A stretch of 64,000 nt of DNA. Origin: Chanos chanos. Lineage: Eukaryota > Chordata > Actinopteri > Gonorynchiformes > Chanidae. The stretch lies in contig NC_044499.1 in assembly GCF_902362185.1 (NCBI RefSeq), forward strand, positions 13,991,264 through 14,055,263. Reading direction: 5' to 3'. Positions within the stretch are counted from its first letter, which is position 1. Each line of letters starts with the position of its first letter. The notes beneath the pieces are model-generated. The model searched no databases, had not been told where the DNA came from, and worked only from the letters and a program-made list of their open reading frames with translations. A program made the translations under genes and the position numbers. This document shows positions 41,603 through 55,800 of this stretch, piece after piece.

Positions 41603-41608
41603 AATAAA
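41603..41608 (+). terminator. Poly(A) signal of cib3
   Basis: AATAAA 338 bp after the cib3 stop. The transcript would end about 400 bp from the presumed end of the opposing rab8a transcript. Confidence 0.5.
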
Positions 41609-42035
41609 TCTGTTTCGCCCACATGCTTTGCTTCATTAGTTCTCAATGTCGTTTGAAGACATTGCAGTTTTATTGATGTTCTGTAATATGTTATGCCTGG
41701 CTGAAAATACGCGATCTTGGTTAACATTCATGCCCTGCTAAAGTTGAGTCAGTTTGGCTGGTGGGTGTACAGCAATGCAATATTAATCGAGCATTACCTC
41801 CAGCAAACACAGATCTCAGATTCTTTACACTTAATATAAAGCAATCGAACCAAATTAGTCTGTCAGTGAAAGAAAACTCGCAATGCAAGAAGAACAGACC
41901 ACAGCTTAAAAGAATCTCATTTTAATTGATCAAAAGTACAGATGTCTACAAAACTGTAGATCATTTTTTCAATATGATTTTAGAAAGTACAGTACAATTT
42001 AAGTAGAACTCTTTTAAGAATGTTATTTACAATTG

Positions 42036-42041
42036 TTTATT
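42036..42041 (-). terminator. Possible distal poly(A) signal of rab8a
   Basis: AATAAA on the minus strand, about 3.5 kb beyond the rab8a stop. If used, the 3' UTR would cover 42.0-45.5 kb. This is inferred, as no transcript evidence is available. Confidence 0.35.
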
Positions 42042-43225
42042 TTTCAAAATGCAATTTAGCTTTCTCCCCATTTGCCTCACAATCAAAAATGAAAGAGAAC
42101 ATGGTCATACAAAATAAATGTGAATGATATGTATGACAAAGTTACATCAGAAAAGAAAAACAAAACAAAGCAAAACAACAAAAAAAACAAACAAACAAAA
42201 TGACTAAACTAAAACTGAGGAAATCAGATCTGACAGCCCAAGTTCTTACTGCTGGAGACACTCTACACTGGATCATGTTTGCTATGCCGCTGAAGGATTA
42301 CAGATCACTTTCTCTGTGCGACCAAGGGCTAAGGTCCATGTTCAACACACATCTTTTAAAAGGTCCTGATGTCCCATTGTTTTTTGTTTCTTTTTTAATT
42401 TTCTTTTTCTTTTTAACAAAGAGGTATCTGCAGCCATCCTTATCCCTCTATCTACCATATAAGCACACAGACCTGTTTGTTAAGAGCATCACTGAACAGT
42501 ACAACAGGTTTGGGTAGTAAAACAACACTGAGGGAGAACAGGAATGTTCTATGACATGTGCTAACTTCTGTCATCGCTGTCTGAAAACACAAAAAAACAA
42601 AAACAACAACAAAAGAGGGACACACCAAAGTAAATATACAGACATGCAGGAAGTCTGCAATATGACCTAATGATGCATAGATCCAAAATGAAAGAGATCA
42701 AGTATTAGTAATTAAGACATATGGCAGATTCTGGGCAAAGTGACATGAAGAGGGAGCATTACAGACAGGAACTACAGACACAGTCAGGGCTGCGCCAGCT
42801 CAAGTGTTCCTGCTGTCACGTTACATACAACTTTAATATGATGGTAATAATCAAAACATGACTGTTGCCTACAAAATGGGCAGAACAAACACTGGACTGG
42901 AAAAATATGGATCATCTCTTTGGGAGAAAATGGAAAAAGGTGCATTCAGATAACACACGGTGTCTTCTATAGCCATAAACGATGGTGTTTGCCTGCTTGC
43001 TGAATACAATTTCAATCAAACCAACTTAGTTAAGCTGTCGACACACCGGACAAAACAAACAAACAACAACAACACAACAACAAAATCACCAAAAAAGGTA
43101 TATATCTGTGTCCACAAAAGACAGAAGCAAATGTTCATGAGTTTCCCCCGACACAATTCTCCAAAAGAAAGTGTTGTGCTTCTCTTCTTTTTTTGTATTA
43201 CGGATGAAAATCTCCTGTCAACCTC

Positions 43226-43555
43226 TACTGGTATTAAACTGAATTCTCTAGCCTTGCCTCTGGGTAAGACTGTGTGGTGTTACTGGTATTAAGCTGAATT
43301 CTCTAGCCTTGCCTCTGGGTAAGACTGCGTGGTGTTACTGGTATTAAACTGAATTCTCTAGCCTTGCCTCTGGGTAAGACTGCGTGGTGTTACTGGTATT
43401 AAACTGAATTCTCTAGCCTTGCCTCTGGGTAAGACTGTGTGGTGTTACTGGTATTAAACTGAATTCTCTAGCCTTGCCTCTGGGTAAGACTGTGTGGTGT
43501 TACTGGTATTAAACTGAATTCTCTAGCCTTGCCTCTGGGTAAGACTGCATGTCAC
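43226..43555. repeat. Minisatellite, 55-bp unit, six copies
   Basis: Units beginning TACTGGTATTAAACTGAATT start at 43226, 43281, 43336, 43391, 43446 and 43501, exactly 55 bp apart. Copies differ at only about three positions (A/G at base 13 and T/C near base 48) until the last unit breaks off. The homogeneity suggests recent expansion. It lies in the presumed rab8a 3' UTR. Confidence 0.95.
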
Positions 43556-45545
43556 TGTTTCAGTCAAGATCTGCATTTTTAAATTAACCTCAGTTCATTT
43601 AAAAGGTAGATCATCCCACACTAGTTTTTCCACAATACTATTATTAAAAATAGGCTGCATAACTTTTCCCCAGTCACTGTGGAGTAACAGAGGCATGTTG
43701 CTACAGAAATAAAGCTGAAACTCTATACACAGAATGGGCACCAGAGGGCAACTTTGGGAGTATAAGTCTAATGCACTGTGCCTTCTAAGGATGCAGCAGG
43801 AACTGACTGAAACAAAAAAATAAACACACACAATTTCTGACAATATTCTGCTGATAGTTTAGATCATACCAATGAAACACCATTGGGGACCGCATCAAAT
43901 CTTCTAAAAAATGCTGATTTGTTTCAGCTAATGACACGACACTGTTGGATGCCAAGACTACATTGCTTTCTAATCATGAACATCAGACCGTTATATAAGC
44001 TGATAGTCAACTAGTTTTGTCTGGTCAAACTGGGCCTTTTCCTATTTATTATCACCATTCTACTGTTCCCCTAAAAACTGTATCAAAATTGACGTATGCA
44101 GTAAGAAGAGACTGGTTAAAAAAAAAGAAAAACTTACCCAACCATTTACTATGTCCATGGAAATACACCATAAATGTCATATTCCATTTAACCATATTAA
44201 AATATCTCTGCCACACGATGCAAAACTACCACTTGGCACACACTACTCACAACACTAAATTCACAGATAAAGTGCAAAGGAATATGCATTTGGGAGGGTT
44301 CTCCCCCAGTGTAGAACTGCCATCACCGTTACAATCTGATGTCCTAACGTAGGGGGACTTGCATGGCTTTAAGTAGTTAATACAGGGACAGCACAAATCA
44401 GGAACACCATTAAACAGCAAAGAGAGGGCAATATATTAGTTAAGCTCAAATGGTTTGTCTAAAACGATACACAAGGCTATGAGATCCAAATGGTTCAGCT
44501 GAATTCTTATGCATGAAGCTTGAGATCCTGAGTTGTGGATGAAGTATCACTAATGGAAGTTTTCAGTTTCTACAGAGTCTACTGCATAATCAATTAACTG
44601 GCTGGATAATCGGGAGGATTCAAGAGAAAGCTGGGCAGAACATTTCCAAACTCTAAACTATGTTATAGGGAGAAGATGGAATAAACCCAGAGGTAGAAAT
44701 TAAATGCAAAAATCAACCCATAATTCCTACATTTCTGAGGCTTCAAAGAGAAAGGAGCACAAGGTAACAGGTTATTTTCAAAGAACTTCTTTTGTATTAT
44801 ATCGAGAACGTCACGGCGATGCTGGAATGTAGACTGGATTGACTTCTAGAGGCCATTTTGTCAAGTACATTGATTAATGAATATATGGGATAAACAAACA
44901 TAGGGTAGTTGGGCAACAAAATGATAAAACGTGAATTATGCTTTGATTTTAAGGTTGAGATGCAGGGTACCAACGTCTTGTATCGGGACTACGGTCATGT
45001 GATTGTCAAGGAATGCGCGTGTGGTTAAAAACGTGAATGGAATGGTACAGAGCAATTTTCAGACTGGCTTTAACACAACTTGTCATGCTCTGTGGCACAG
45101 CCCAGAACAAAACTGTTTTATCGCTTTGGGGTCAAGGTGAGGGAATCAATTTGGCAGCAATTCACTCACAAAAGGGAAAAGGGAAACAAACTACAAAGAG
45201 GGCTGGGGAAAAAAAGGGAAAAAAAAAAAAAAAAAAAGAGAGAGAATCATCCTTGGTTGGAAATCTTTTGTGCAACTACAATTAGGTCTTCTCTCTGGCT
45301 GGAAAACCAAACGCAGCCCGTGGCATTATCAGGAGAAGATCAGAAACTGGAAGAAACAACAATGCCATCGTATCAGCGGAAGGTGAGGGATGGCAGAGCG
45401 CTCCATCTGCCCTTGGGCTGAAGAGGGAGAGAGGAAGAGATTGAGAAAAAGAGATAGAGACTGAGAGAGAGGCAAGGAATGCTTAGAGCAAGCACAGTCC
45501 AGTTGTGTCCAGCCTGTGGGTGGTGGACAGTAAGGCCTAAGGTCT

Positions 45546-48500
45546 TCACAGTAAAACACAGCGGAAAAAGCTGCTCTTTTTCTGCTGTTCTGTGGTGATC
45601 TTCACCCCGTGGTTACTGCCCTGAGGACTGTTGCCCTCCTGAGGGAAAAAAAAAAAAAAAAACAAGCAAACTTTGCATTAATTCACATTTTGTTCTATGT
45701 CGAGTCTGGCTTTTAACTTTCGTACAGCATCGACTTATCGCTAGCATAAGCCTGCTTATGTTAGACGTTGCAAACTGGCTCAGAGAGGAACTTTTGTTTT
45801 TCCCAGGGCATTCACTTTGTTATGAACATTTACTCACGGTCTTACTTTAAGATGAACTAATTTTCTGGGCAAATTCCTCCTCAGTATTTTTACTGGCCCC
45901 CCTGACGTCAAAACCTGAACTGAAACGTTTTTCTGTTTATGTTTAATTTTGATATTTCGGTATGCTGTGAGATTAAGCTGCATATTAAATTGCAGTTAAG
46001 TGGAATGTCGCACTCACACACAAAAAACAGCCAGTCATTTTCATAAATCCCAAACTGACTTAAATGTGAAACTGCTAAAATGAAGGCTTCTAGGTGTGAA
46101 GAACATATGCATTAGATAAACTGCAAAACTCTCATAAAATAAAATCTGCCCACTGAATAAAATATGAAGCACTGTGTAATGTTAGTAAAAAGTAGCAACA
46201 AACATACCAATTTTGTGTCCATTTTTGCTTTGATGTCTCTGGCAAGTGTCAAGAACGCCTACAGACATTCACAAAAAAAAAAAACGTGTTCAGGTTTCTG
46301 TTAAGTTCAGTTTATATATCAACGTGTTCCTGCAGAGTTTCATACAGCGGTGACACAAATTTATGACTTCAAGGTACGAGGTGATTCAAACTCATCACTC
46401 TAGTCTACACATAACTCATGGGTATTTGTAAGTTTCGTATTTCTGTAAAGCCTTAAAAAGGTCATATTTCTGTTACATTCATGCATACAGCGAAAGTTAT
46501 TAGGATTCCTCTTCAATGAAAAAAATCAAAGATGAAAAATATCAAATGATATTAAAACTTACTTCCTACATGAGAATCATTCTAGTGGGCAAAGCTGTCT
46601 TTCATATCAGCTGCCTATACAAAACCACTGTTATTGTTGCATGCAATCTTTTCTGTCTGGAAACTCACATTTTCCACATTGATGTTTGCCTTTGCACTGG
46701 TTTCCATGAATTTAATGCCGTAATCTAATGCCAGCTGCACAGAGAAGAGAATTGAACAGTGAGGACGTTTGTTTGACAGTTTATGACTTAATGACCTAAT
46801 TCAAGAAAAATGTATGTGTTAGTGTTAAAATATGAAATGTGTAATCCTCAGGTGTAACGGATTAGAGCAAAGGTTTGGTTAGTTACGTACTTTCTCTCCT
46901 CTGTCTTTAGAGACCTGCCGCTTGTCATTGATGTCACATTTATTACCCAGAATCATCTTTTCTACATCTGCTGATGCATGCTGGAGAAAACAGAAACAAA
47001 TCAACAACTTACACTCAAAAGAATATATGTGAGACAGCTAGAAAACAGATAACACATTAATGACTACACATGAATAACGATATAGCTCAACTTTATTAAT
47101 AAACATACTTGTAAAAATAATCAACTTGTAAAAATGTACACAGCTTAAATAAAGAGAATTAAAAAGTGCTGGGACTTATACATATATATATGCATATATG
47201 TAAGTATGTACGTGTGTGTGTGTGTGTGTGTATTCTTTATGAGATGAGCGGGTTGGGTCAATGTGTGGTAGAATTTTTTAGCCACGTTGCCTTTGCACTG
47301 TTAAATACATGCACATATATGAATAACGGTTAAATTACACCCACCTCCTCTATGTTCCTAATCCAGTTCTTGATGTTTTCAAAGGACTTCTCATTTGTGA
47401 TGTCATACACCAACATAATGCCCTGAAACAAACAAATCCATAAGCCACTTTGTACACTCTCTGGGTTCACTTTGATAAACACACTCTTATTTTTTTTAAA
47501 ACACTCAGTGGGGAATTATAGATGAAAGAGACTAATTGTCATGCATGACACATAGACTACACAGACACTGCATTGTTCAGACTGAACATCCTAATAATTA
47601 AAATGAGTAACAAAAGTGAAACCGATAAAGGAGTAGTGAAATATTTTCCGCCTCACAAATATTGTGAACAGTACCGTCTAAAAACAATCAACAGGAATAA
47701 GACCATTTTGGTGTAACCTACCATAGCTCCTCTGTAGTATGCTGTTGTGATAGTTCTGAAACGCTCCTGCCCTGCTGTGTCCCTGCAAATTACGAATGTT
47801 AAAAAACAAGCCAGCAATTTACTCAACGTTAAAGTGTATAAACTATTTATATAACTGTAATGTCCTCCTTTCATTGTTCAAACCAATGCACACTATACGA
47901 ATAAAACAAAAATGTATGAAAGGCACAGACAAACAGAGAGAAGGGAGGTATTATACCATATCTGTAACTTGATCTTCTTGCCATCTAATTCTATTGTTCT
48001 AATCTTGAAATCGATACCTGAAGGAGAAAAAAAGAAAGAGAAACAAAGAAAAAGAAACAAGATTACGTAGAGGCCAAGCTAATCAGTGAGAGCATGAGGG
48101 ATTTCTTATATAAAAGTTTAACAGAATTTAATCTCAGACAAGTAGTTCTAGGTGAATGGAACAAGTGGGATACACTGGCATCCTTTTTTCAGGATTTTTG
48201 CAGAGATTAATGATACTTAATATGTTCACGTCGCACAGAGTTTGGTTCAAAGATCATTAACACATTTGCTTACTATAAAGTACGCAAAACTAATGACATC
48301 GAGGACACGGTTTCTGTGGTACAGATTAACTACTAAACGAGCCTGTTTGGTAAAAGTTCGACCTGGTCAAATCTTGCCGCGACCTAAAAACTAGCATTCG
48401 TAATGACCGCATTCAGCAAATATAAGAAGAGGCAAGCAGTGGTGGCATTTATTGATCCAGTAGGAAACTAACTACCCGGTACATTTGATCTAGACAACTA

Positions 48501-49541
48501 GAGAAATTAGGTGACCATCTGAGCTGTATGTTACCGTAATCGCTGCAACAGTTAAATTATTGAACAGTATGTTCCATCTTTCGTTCAGGTTACGTTAATA
48601 AAGCTGCCCAATTAGGTCAGTAACTTTAAAGTTATAAACTCACATAGTGACCTATCTAACGTAGGCCATTCCAAACTAGCATTAACCTAATTAACCTACG
48701 TCGCACTAAAAGACAGGGATGACGTTAGTTATCTAGTTCCGTTTATAGGGTATCTTCAGTTAACCGCTTGACATGATGACTCAGTTGTTAGTTATATTAA
48801 GAGACTGATTCTTACCAACTAAGTTTTAACACGCTTACATTTTCGAACCTTGTATATAGGGAAAAAATGGAATACAGACATGCACGTGAGTGTAATCAAC
48901 TTCAACAACCATCCTATCTTTATAAATTACTCGTTCTGCAAACAACTGTAGGTTGAGCAAGCTAAAGGCAGGGGAAGAAAACAGCACTGCGGAGAGTACA
49001 CGATGCTGTCGTCAAGCAATTGCTTCTTAACCGCACAAGCTAGGTTAAGCCATGTATGCTAAGCTAGCTGGCTCGATGATGCACCTCTCAAGTGCTAACG
49101 CTAGGTTAGGTACATTCCTTAAAGTTAATACTGTCATCATTAAAGTGTATTATATGACAATGCAAATCTTTAAGGGAGCTGTAAATGGGCCATGGGAAAT
49201 TGACTTGACTGTAGATACTAAATTGACTACCTGGCTGCTATCACACAGCTTACAGTTAGCTATGCTGGGGCTAGGTTAATTTAGCAGTGTTGGCTAACAT
49301 TGGGTTAGGACGGCAACAAACTGGGTAGTCTAAGCTAAGCTAATCATGCTAGATTGCCTGTCATTTCCTATACAAACCATAACCAGTGTCTTCAGGTGAA
49401 TAAGATACATAACCTACCTATTGTCGAGATAAATGTTGAGTTGAACGCATCCTCAGAGAACCTGAACAAAACGCAGGTTTTCCCAACTCCTGAATCGCCG
49501 ATTAGCAATAGTTTAAACAAATAATCGTAGGTCTTCGCCAT
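45546..49541 (-). CDS. rab8a: Small GTPase Rab8A
   Basis: A Rab GTPase of 207 aa, the human RAB8A length. It directs exocytic traffic to the plasma membrane and primary cilium. Eight exons: 49541-49418, 48017-47957, 47782-47722, 47422-47345, 46980-46891, 46734-46669, 46258-46208 and 45638-45546, all GT-AG with matching phases. It begins [22 protein letters not shown] (P-loop). Switch I FISTIGIDFK, DTAGQE, GNKCD and ETSAKA guanine-base motifs are intact. The end SSFFRCVLL carries the CVLL prenylation box. The [15 protein letters not shown] tail separates it from Rab8B, Rab10 and Rab13. Intron 4 contains a TG microsatellite (about 47180-47232). Confidence 0.97.
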
Positions 49542-49559
49542 ACTTGATATTGCGGAAAT

Positions 49560-51400
49560 CCCGCCCGGCCCGGCAATTGCTTAGCGCCGCGTAGACAGCG
49601 CTGTCTGACTACCAAGTAGATATCCACGCCCCCTTCCTGACACAAGTTGTCATAGCTATGAACTGTACAACAGAAGAAAGAAACAGAGAAATAAGAATAA
49701 AAAAGAAATATATTTTAACACACTCGCTCACACACAAATTGCCCTGACAGAGTCTGTTAACAATACAGAGAAAATGTAACATAATGTCCGAGAGGGCTTG
49801 TACATAATATAAGATTAGATAACAATTAAACTACAAAATTGTTCAGTCAGGACATTAAAAACACCCAGTGCTGAAATCCTCATATTGTTTAATATGCACA
49901 CATCTGTACCAACAACATTAATCAACAGTACATATCAACATGTAGTACATTATATGGTGACGAAGCCTACTCCGGACCTTCCTAATTTACATCAGAGCAC
50001 TTTTTCATCTCCGCAGAACTGAAGCTTTTTCCTTAACACATAGACACTGATACAAGAACACATTTGTTTGCCTATAAAAAGGAGGTTCACAAATAAAGCA
50101 TATATTATACAGTAAAATGAATGTAAAGTAATTCAGTGTTGTGGCAAGGTAAGAAAACCCAAGAAAGCTTATAGAAAGACATGTGAGTTACCCAAATACT
50201 GCCACTTGCTTGTACTGAAAGTATTAGACAGACATAGCTAATGGTGACTTATGAAGGAATCAGAGCAGTCAGCCTCAAAATCATCAATTTACAGATGTGC
50301 TTGGATTTGAAACTCTGAGTAAGCAATTTATATGAAGGTCAAAGTTTTGCAGATGTGAGGAGCACAGGCAGTAGGAGCAGGGGCTCACAGGAAACAGGAA
50401 ACAGAGTAAGGGAAATGAGAATAGAGACAAGTGCTGATGTCAGAGAAGAACCAGAGTTAAAAAAAAAAAATCACATGCTACAAAACCAGCAAATACTTAA
50501 CCCAAAGCAACTGACAGTGTAAAAGATATAAAAGCTTAATTTAAATTGACATTTTAATTCAGATAGTTAATTAAACAATTTGAATTCGTTATTCAATTCC
50601 AGTCTTATAAAAATACAGTGAACAGAATTAAGTGAACCAGTGTACACAAATCTGAACGGAAGTGTTAACGTTAACGTCCCTACTCTGAAGGTCATTGAAA
50701 CTGTTCTTCAGGTTGTGGGGGACTATGAGTTTCAGTCTAGAGAGAGAGTAGACACAAAGGATAGTGATTTATTGAGGTAGTGCTTTGACATCTCACTGAC
50801 ATACTTCCTTTTGATTCCATTTTATGTTAATCTCTTTCAGTTTGTCAATAAAACTGTACTTTCTCTTTCATACGTATCCTGTCTCTTTGGAATGCAAAGA
50901 TTGAGAGAGACAGAAAAAGAGAAGTGAACATACAGAGAGAGGAAAAAAAGTTAATCAGTGCTATGATTGTTGAGACAATTCACAGTCTTAATGCTAAGCT
51001 CTCAGATATCAATACTCTGTCATGGTCTTGCAAACAAGTTTACAATAATTAATTACCAGTGATGTGTCTTTGCAAAAGTTCATGAAATACTATGCTTCGT
51101 TGCATTGCTATTTTGGTCGTCTTGTGTATTTTGTACATCTCTATGAGGGTTAAGTAAAGTTGTTGGCATGTTAGACATGATAAGAAAATCTAGAGAGCCA
51201 GCAGAGGGGGCCACAGGACACAGACAATGCACTTCTCACATGCTGAAGCCTTCATAAATTTTACCCACCATTCCTATCAACAAAAGGAATTTTTAAACTG
51301 CAAAGTTTTGACAAATGAGCATCAGATACATAAAATATCATAATGAAATACCAATTTTTAATTTGTGCAACATAATCAAAATGCAGTCTTCACTTGCTGA
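49560..51400. other. Region upstream of rab8a
   Basis: The GC-richer rab8a promoter (CCGCCCGGCCCGGCAATTGC near 49561-49580) is followed by AT-rich DNA with no recognised exon. Confidence 0.5.
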
Positions 51401-51419
51401 CATTGACAAAAAAAAATCA

Positions 51420-52850
51420 GCGAGATGGCAAACTGGAAAACAGCTGAGCCTGACAGAATACAGGCCTTCCTAAAAGCAGCACATGAAAGACTGACCAAAC
51501 AGCTGCACAAGCTCTTCCAGCATCTTAATAAGATTGGCTCCTACAATGAAGGACCTATGTGCTCAGGAAAGATAAAGAGAAGAATACAGTCCTCAGCAGC
51601 TACCAACCAATCACGTGCCTATCAACAACATAGAAGCTTCTCTCTGGTATCATACCCACCAGCATCACTGAACACCTACAAGGGAAGAACCTCCAAGTTA
51701 CAGAGGACCAACTTGGCAAAGGTGTGGATTGACTACCATGAGGTCTGTGTTAGTGTGCCACACTCCTGGATCATAGAATCACTCAGTTTCCATAAGATCA
51801 ACCCAAAGGTAACATGGTTGACTGAGAGATCTATGAAGTCCTGGAGGACCCAGCTGACACAGAATCGCAGGGAACTTGGTTCAGTGTCAATCAAGATTAG
51901 CATATGCCAAGGCAATGCACTCATCTCAGTACTGCTGAGTGTAGCACTCATTCCCCTAAGCCAGCTACATTTGGCATTGAGTACAAACGAAAGTCCAGAC
52001 GGAAGCTACAACACCTAATATACATGGATGACATGCAGATGCACGGAAGCTCAACAAAAGAAATCAACTTCCTGACCAAACAGTAAAAACTTCTTAGTCC
52101 TGAAGTAAAGGCTCAATGGTTGGAATGAGATCTAAGCAATAAGCAGCTACACCCTCCCAGTAATAAGCTACACTGGAGGAATCATCCTTCGCACAGTGGA
52201 AGAGGTACAGAGGCTGGTCTGAATGACAAGGAAGCTGACGACCATGTATGGAGCGTCCATCCCAAGGCAGTCATCCCCAAGGCTGTCAGCATGACTCGAG
52301 ACAAAGGGGGAAGAGGCCTCCAAAACATCGAAACAGCCATCAGTGCACAGGAACTCAGTCTGACTGAGTACATATGGGCCCTCAAGCAACAGAGGACCAC
52401 AATCATCCAGGCAGTCCGCCAACAGACCATACAAAGGAGCCAAGGCCTGAGGAGCAAAAATTAAATGGAGGGCACCAACAGGGCATGGAGAGACAAGACT
52501 GTGCATGGGCAGCTCTGGTATCAAGTAGAGGAACAAGCACCTGTGGTAGAGGCATACACACAGATAAGGGAGGCTGGTCTCACAACAACGACAGAGCTCT
52601 CATCACTGCAGCACTAGACCAGGTACTGAGTGCCAAGTGCAATAAAGCAAAAATACTGAAGGTCATCAAGGATCTGAAGTAGATGAGACGGTCACCCACC
52701 TGCTAACTGGATGCCAGCAGATCACAAACACAGAGTGCTTGAAGAGGCACAGAAACATCAAGGCACTGCCGGAAACCATGGCCGCATACCCCTGAAAATG
52801 TGACAGTGGAAGATACCTACAAGTTAGCTGGACATCGCAGTGATCGACAG
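51420..52850 (+). mobile_element. Decayed R2-like LINE (RT and C-terminal region)
   Basis: Plus-strand fragments of one reverse transcriptase are spread over three frames. In order they are NWKTAEPDRIQAF; VWIDYHEVCVSVPHSWI (from WIDYKKAYDxxPHSWI); a decayed CQGNALISVLL (from the usual QGDxLSPLLF); and LIYMDDMQMHG, the YMDD-type catalytic box. Further on come DKGGRGLQNIE, HGQLWYQVEEQAP and THLLTGC...KRH, typical of the end of LINEs with a restriction-like endonuclease (R2/R4/NeSL group, as in Rex6 or Dong). The 5' part is missing and frames are broken by several indels and stops, so it is an old, dead 5'-truncated copy. Confidence 0.75.
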
Positions 52851-52859
52851 GGATACCAG

Positions 52860-55800
52860 AAAAGCAATCATCATCAACATTGCATTTTCAGATGACATGA
52901 ACATTTCATTACAAAGTAGCAGCAGAAAGTCAGCAAATACCAGGACCTGCAATCCTGCAGTTTCAAGTGCAAAAGATCCTTTGATGACTTTTTCATGTAA
53001 TAACGCTAAACAATGCATGACATCGAGTGACATAATCATTTCTGATAATGAAAAAACACAAGCAGTAAAGAAGTCCATTCGTACCTCTAGGCCCATCTTG
53101 TCCCATCTTTTCAACATTATCTCTGTCAAACCGCATAACTAAATATTTCCCACTGATAGCTGAGTGATAGCTGTGGCGCTTGTCAAAATGTTTTCTCATT
53201 CTCATTCACTGTTCATCTTGTGTCTGTTTGCATCCTGTGCACTCGGTTGTACAGAATAGATAAGTAGATTTAAAATGTATTTTGTTGTACATTAAATATG
53301 TAAGTGTAAATGAAATGTCCAGGAGTTATTGTACACCAAGTAACATCTATAATGTTACAAAGATCTTCAAGAGGGCATTGTTTTCAGCTACTCATAAATT
53401 TACTGTGTATTGCGTTTCACAAAATGGTTCAATTAAATTATGCTAATAGTTCATTTCAAATAGGAAAATTTTCTGTGTGATATCCACTAACAACTCTTCA
53501 GTCAATGCTTGCCATTTTATTTGCCAACCTTAAGAAGATGCTGAAAAATTTCTTTGTCAGCAAATCACATTTGTTTTCCAAAGCTGGTTTGTGAAAACAT
53601 TCAGAGAAACAGAAGTGGACCTTGTTTTCTCTCTGCCATGAGCACCACGCAGTGGGTTGATCTGAGCTCAACCGTTAGCATTAGATTTTCACGCCCCAGG
53701 TTTTCCGCTTCATTTCAAAATAAACAGCAGATGTCAGGGATATGCTGGTTCTTTTGAGGACTATAAGACAAATGCCAGGTTGTAAGGAGAGAGACACCAG
53801 AAAAAAATGGGTCTCCTAATATTGTCCTAACTTGCAGGTCAGGGACAGGGAGCCAACACATCTGCCTGACCCACAAGGGTTTCCTGTGAAGCAGTGAGTG
53901 GCTTCTGAGGCCTAGGTTGTTCAAACATTCCCTCATTTGTTTGTTCAATTTAAGGATGAGGATGGGTTCACTCATGAGGAGCAGATGATCCATCAGTCAC
54001 GTTCAATAACAAAGGAAGAGGAGATTCTTCTCTCCACGGGTGTGACTGGATTCAGATTGGCCTGTGCCTTCCCTTAACACCAGTGGGAACATGGAGCCAT
54101 GCCAAAATCCATCTGCAAAGACTCTCTAATGTTACACTTTTAATAGAGAAAATTAGCTTGGAGTATTTAGGTAAGAGCATTTAGTGAGATTTGAACGTGC
54201 TTTTGTTTGTTAGAGTCTGTTTAGAGTATTTTGTCATTGCTATAAAATGCATCCCTACGTTTTAGTGGTGAGACAAGTTTACAGAGTAGTAGTTGTCACC
54301 TCACACCCTGACTGCATACAAACCTGTTTCTGTGTATAATTGTACACCCACGATGTACGCCCAGGGGTTCACTATCGGTCATTGAAGATGTGCTGTTGAA
54401 TCTCTACTCTTAAACTAACACTGCATAGGCAATCCTGCTGATCAGCATACACATTCCTTTCAGAGGTGCTGAGTGAAGGTGTGTGTGTGCATAAGTATGT
54501 GTGCATGTGTGTGTTCATATTTCATACACAAAAATGTGGACTAGCTGCTTCCTTTTACTCCAAAAACAGGGCCTTATGTGTTAAAACAGAAATACCAGAC
54601 CATGCTGCTAGCAGTTCTCTTGCTAATAATTGACTGTTTCAATCCTAAAAGTCCTGAGACAACATGAAACATTTTAGACTGTAAAATCTAATTAGTATTT
54701 CTATGAGTAAATGTCACTAATCGTACTCATATTACATGTGCAAAGTCAGACTAATAACTTTAAGTCAATAACATTTGCTTGATCCAGTCAAGATGATTCA
54801 GGTAATGCTGATAACAAATTAGATTTTACATTGAACACTGAGCGCCTATTAAAACTTGTTTTTTTTTTTTGAAGAAAAATCCACTAAGAGCTGCACTATC
54901 AATAGGATCACATGGTTGTAAAAATGTCTGTATAGAGGTTTATTAATGGTGACTATGTTAGACACGGGTTCTTCATTTTGTTTAATGAATGGTTATATAA
55001 CAGTTTGCGTGTGGCGTTCAGTTTCTATACATTTGCACAACGGATCACATCTAGGGTTTTGAACAGGTTAGTGTTGGGGACTATGAAAGACCAACTCCAG
55101 TTTTGGGGCGAAGTCAGTTTTAACTCGCACACATCCACTCTCAAATGTTTTACATAGATGTGAATATTCAAAAGTAAAACAATATGAGTTTTAAACGTTT
55201 ATTTAATTGAGCAAAACTTTTCAAAAATAGACTCTTCATTTTGAAACCCCTGAGGCGGGTTGGGTTTAAATGTTTTGAACAGTGACGCAACAATCAGTTA
55301 AGTGTCAGTCTTAAAGTTTAGGAACAGATAGCAAATAAAGCACAGTGTTTGTGATAAACAGGCCAACGTATCTTTTTATGCAACACACTTATGACAAGTG
55401 ACATCATTCTCAGGGGAAGGGAACAAAAAGTTACTTCGGTTTCCAAGTACACTGCCTTGATAAAGCAGTTTGGGGAGGGCCAAAAACAAAAATCCAGCTT
55501 AAGGGACACCTGAATGTTTGTCTTGTTTCTGTGTCCCAGGATTAGGTTAGTTCTGGTGGAGATCAGTGGAGTTCTTAGAACAGCAGGGTTTCTGGTCTGA
55601 TGTGGTCACACTGTGAGCAAGGGTGTGAGGGGGGAGTGGGCATCTCCTCCTCTTCCATTGGCTGATTTTTTTTTTTTAAGAATGCAGTATCGCAGGATTT
55701 AATATTGGCATGTTTAACTGATTCCTCAGAACTATCACTTTTTTAATGCTTTCCAGAAATGACTGAAAATTAGTCAAAGAAGTTAAGGAAAACATTATAA

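Noticed and set aside
43226-43555. A CRISPR-like array
   Set aside because: The repeats are contiguous 55-bp units without variable spacers, in a vertebrate UTR; it is a minisatellite.
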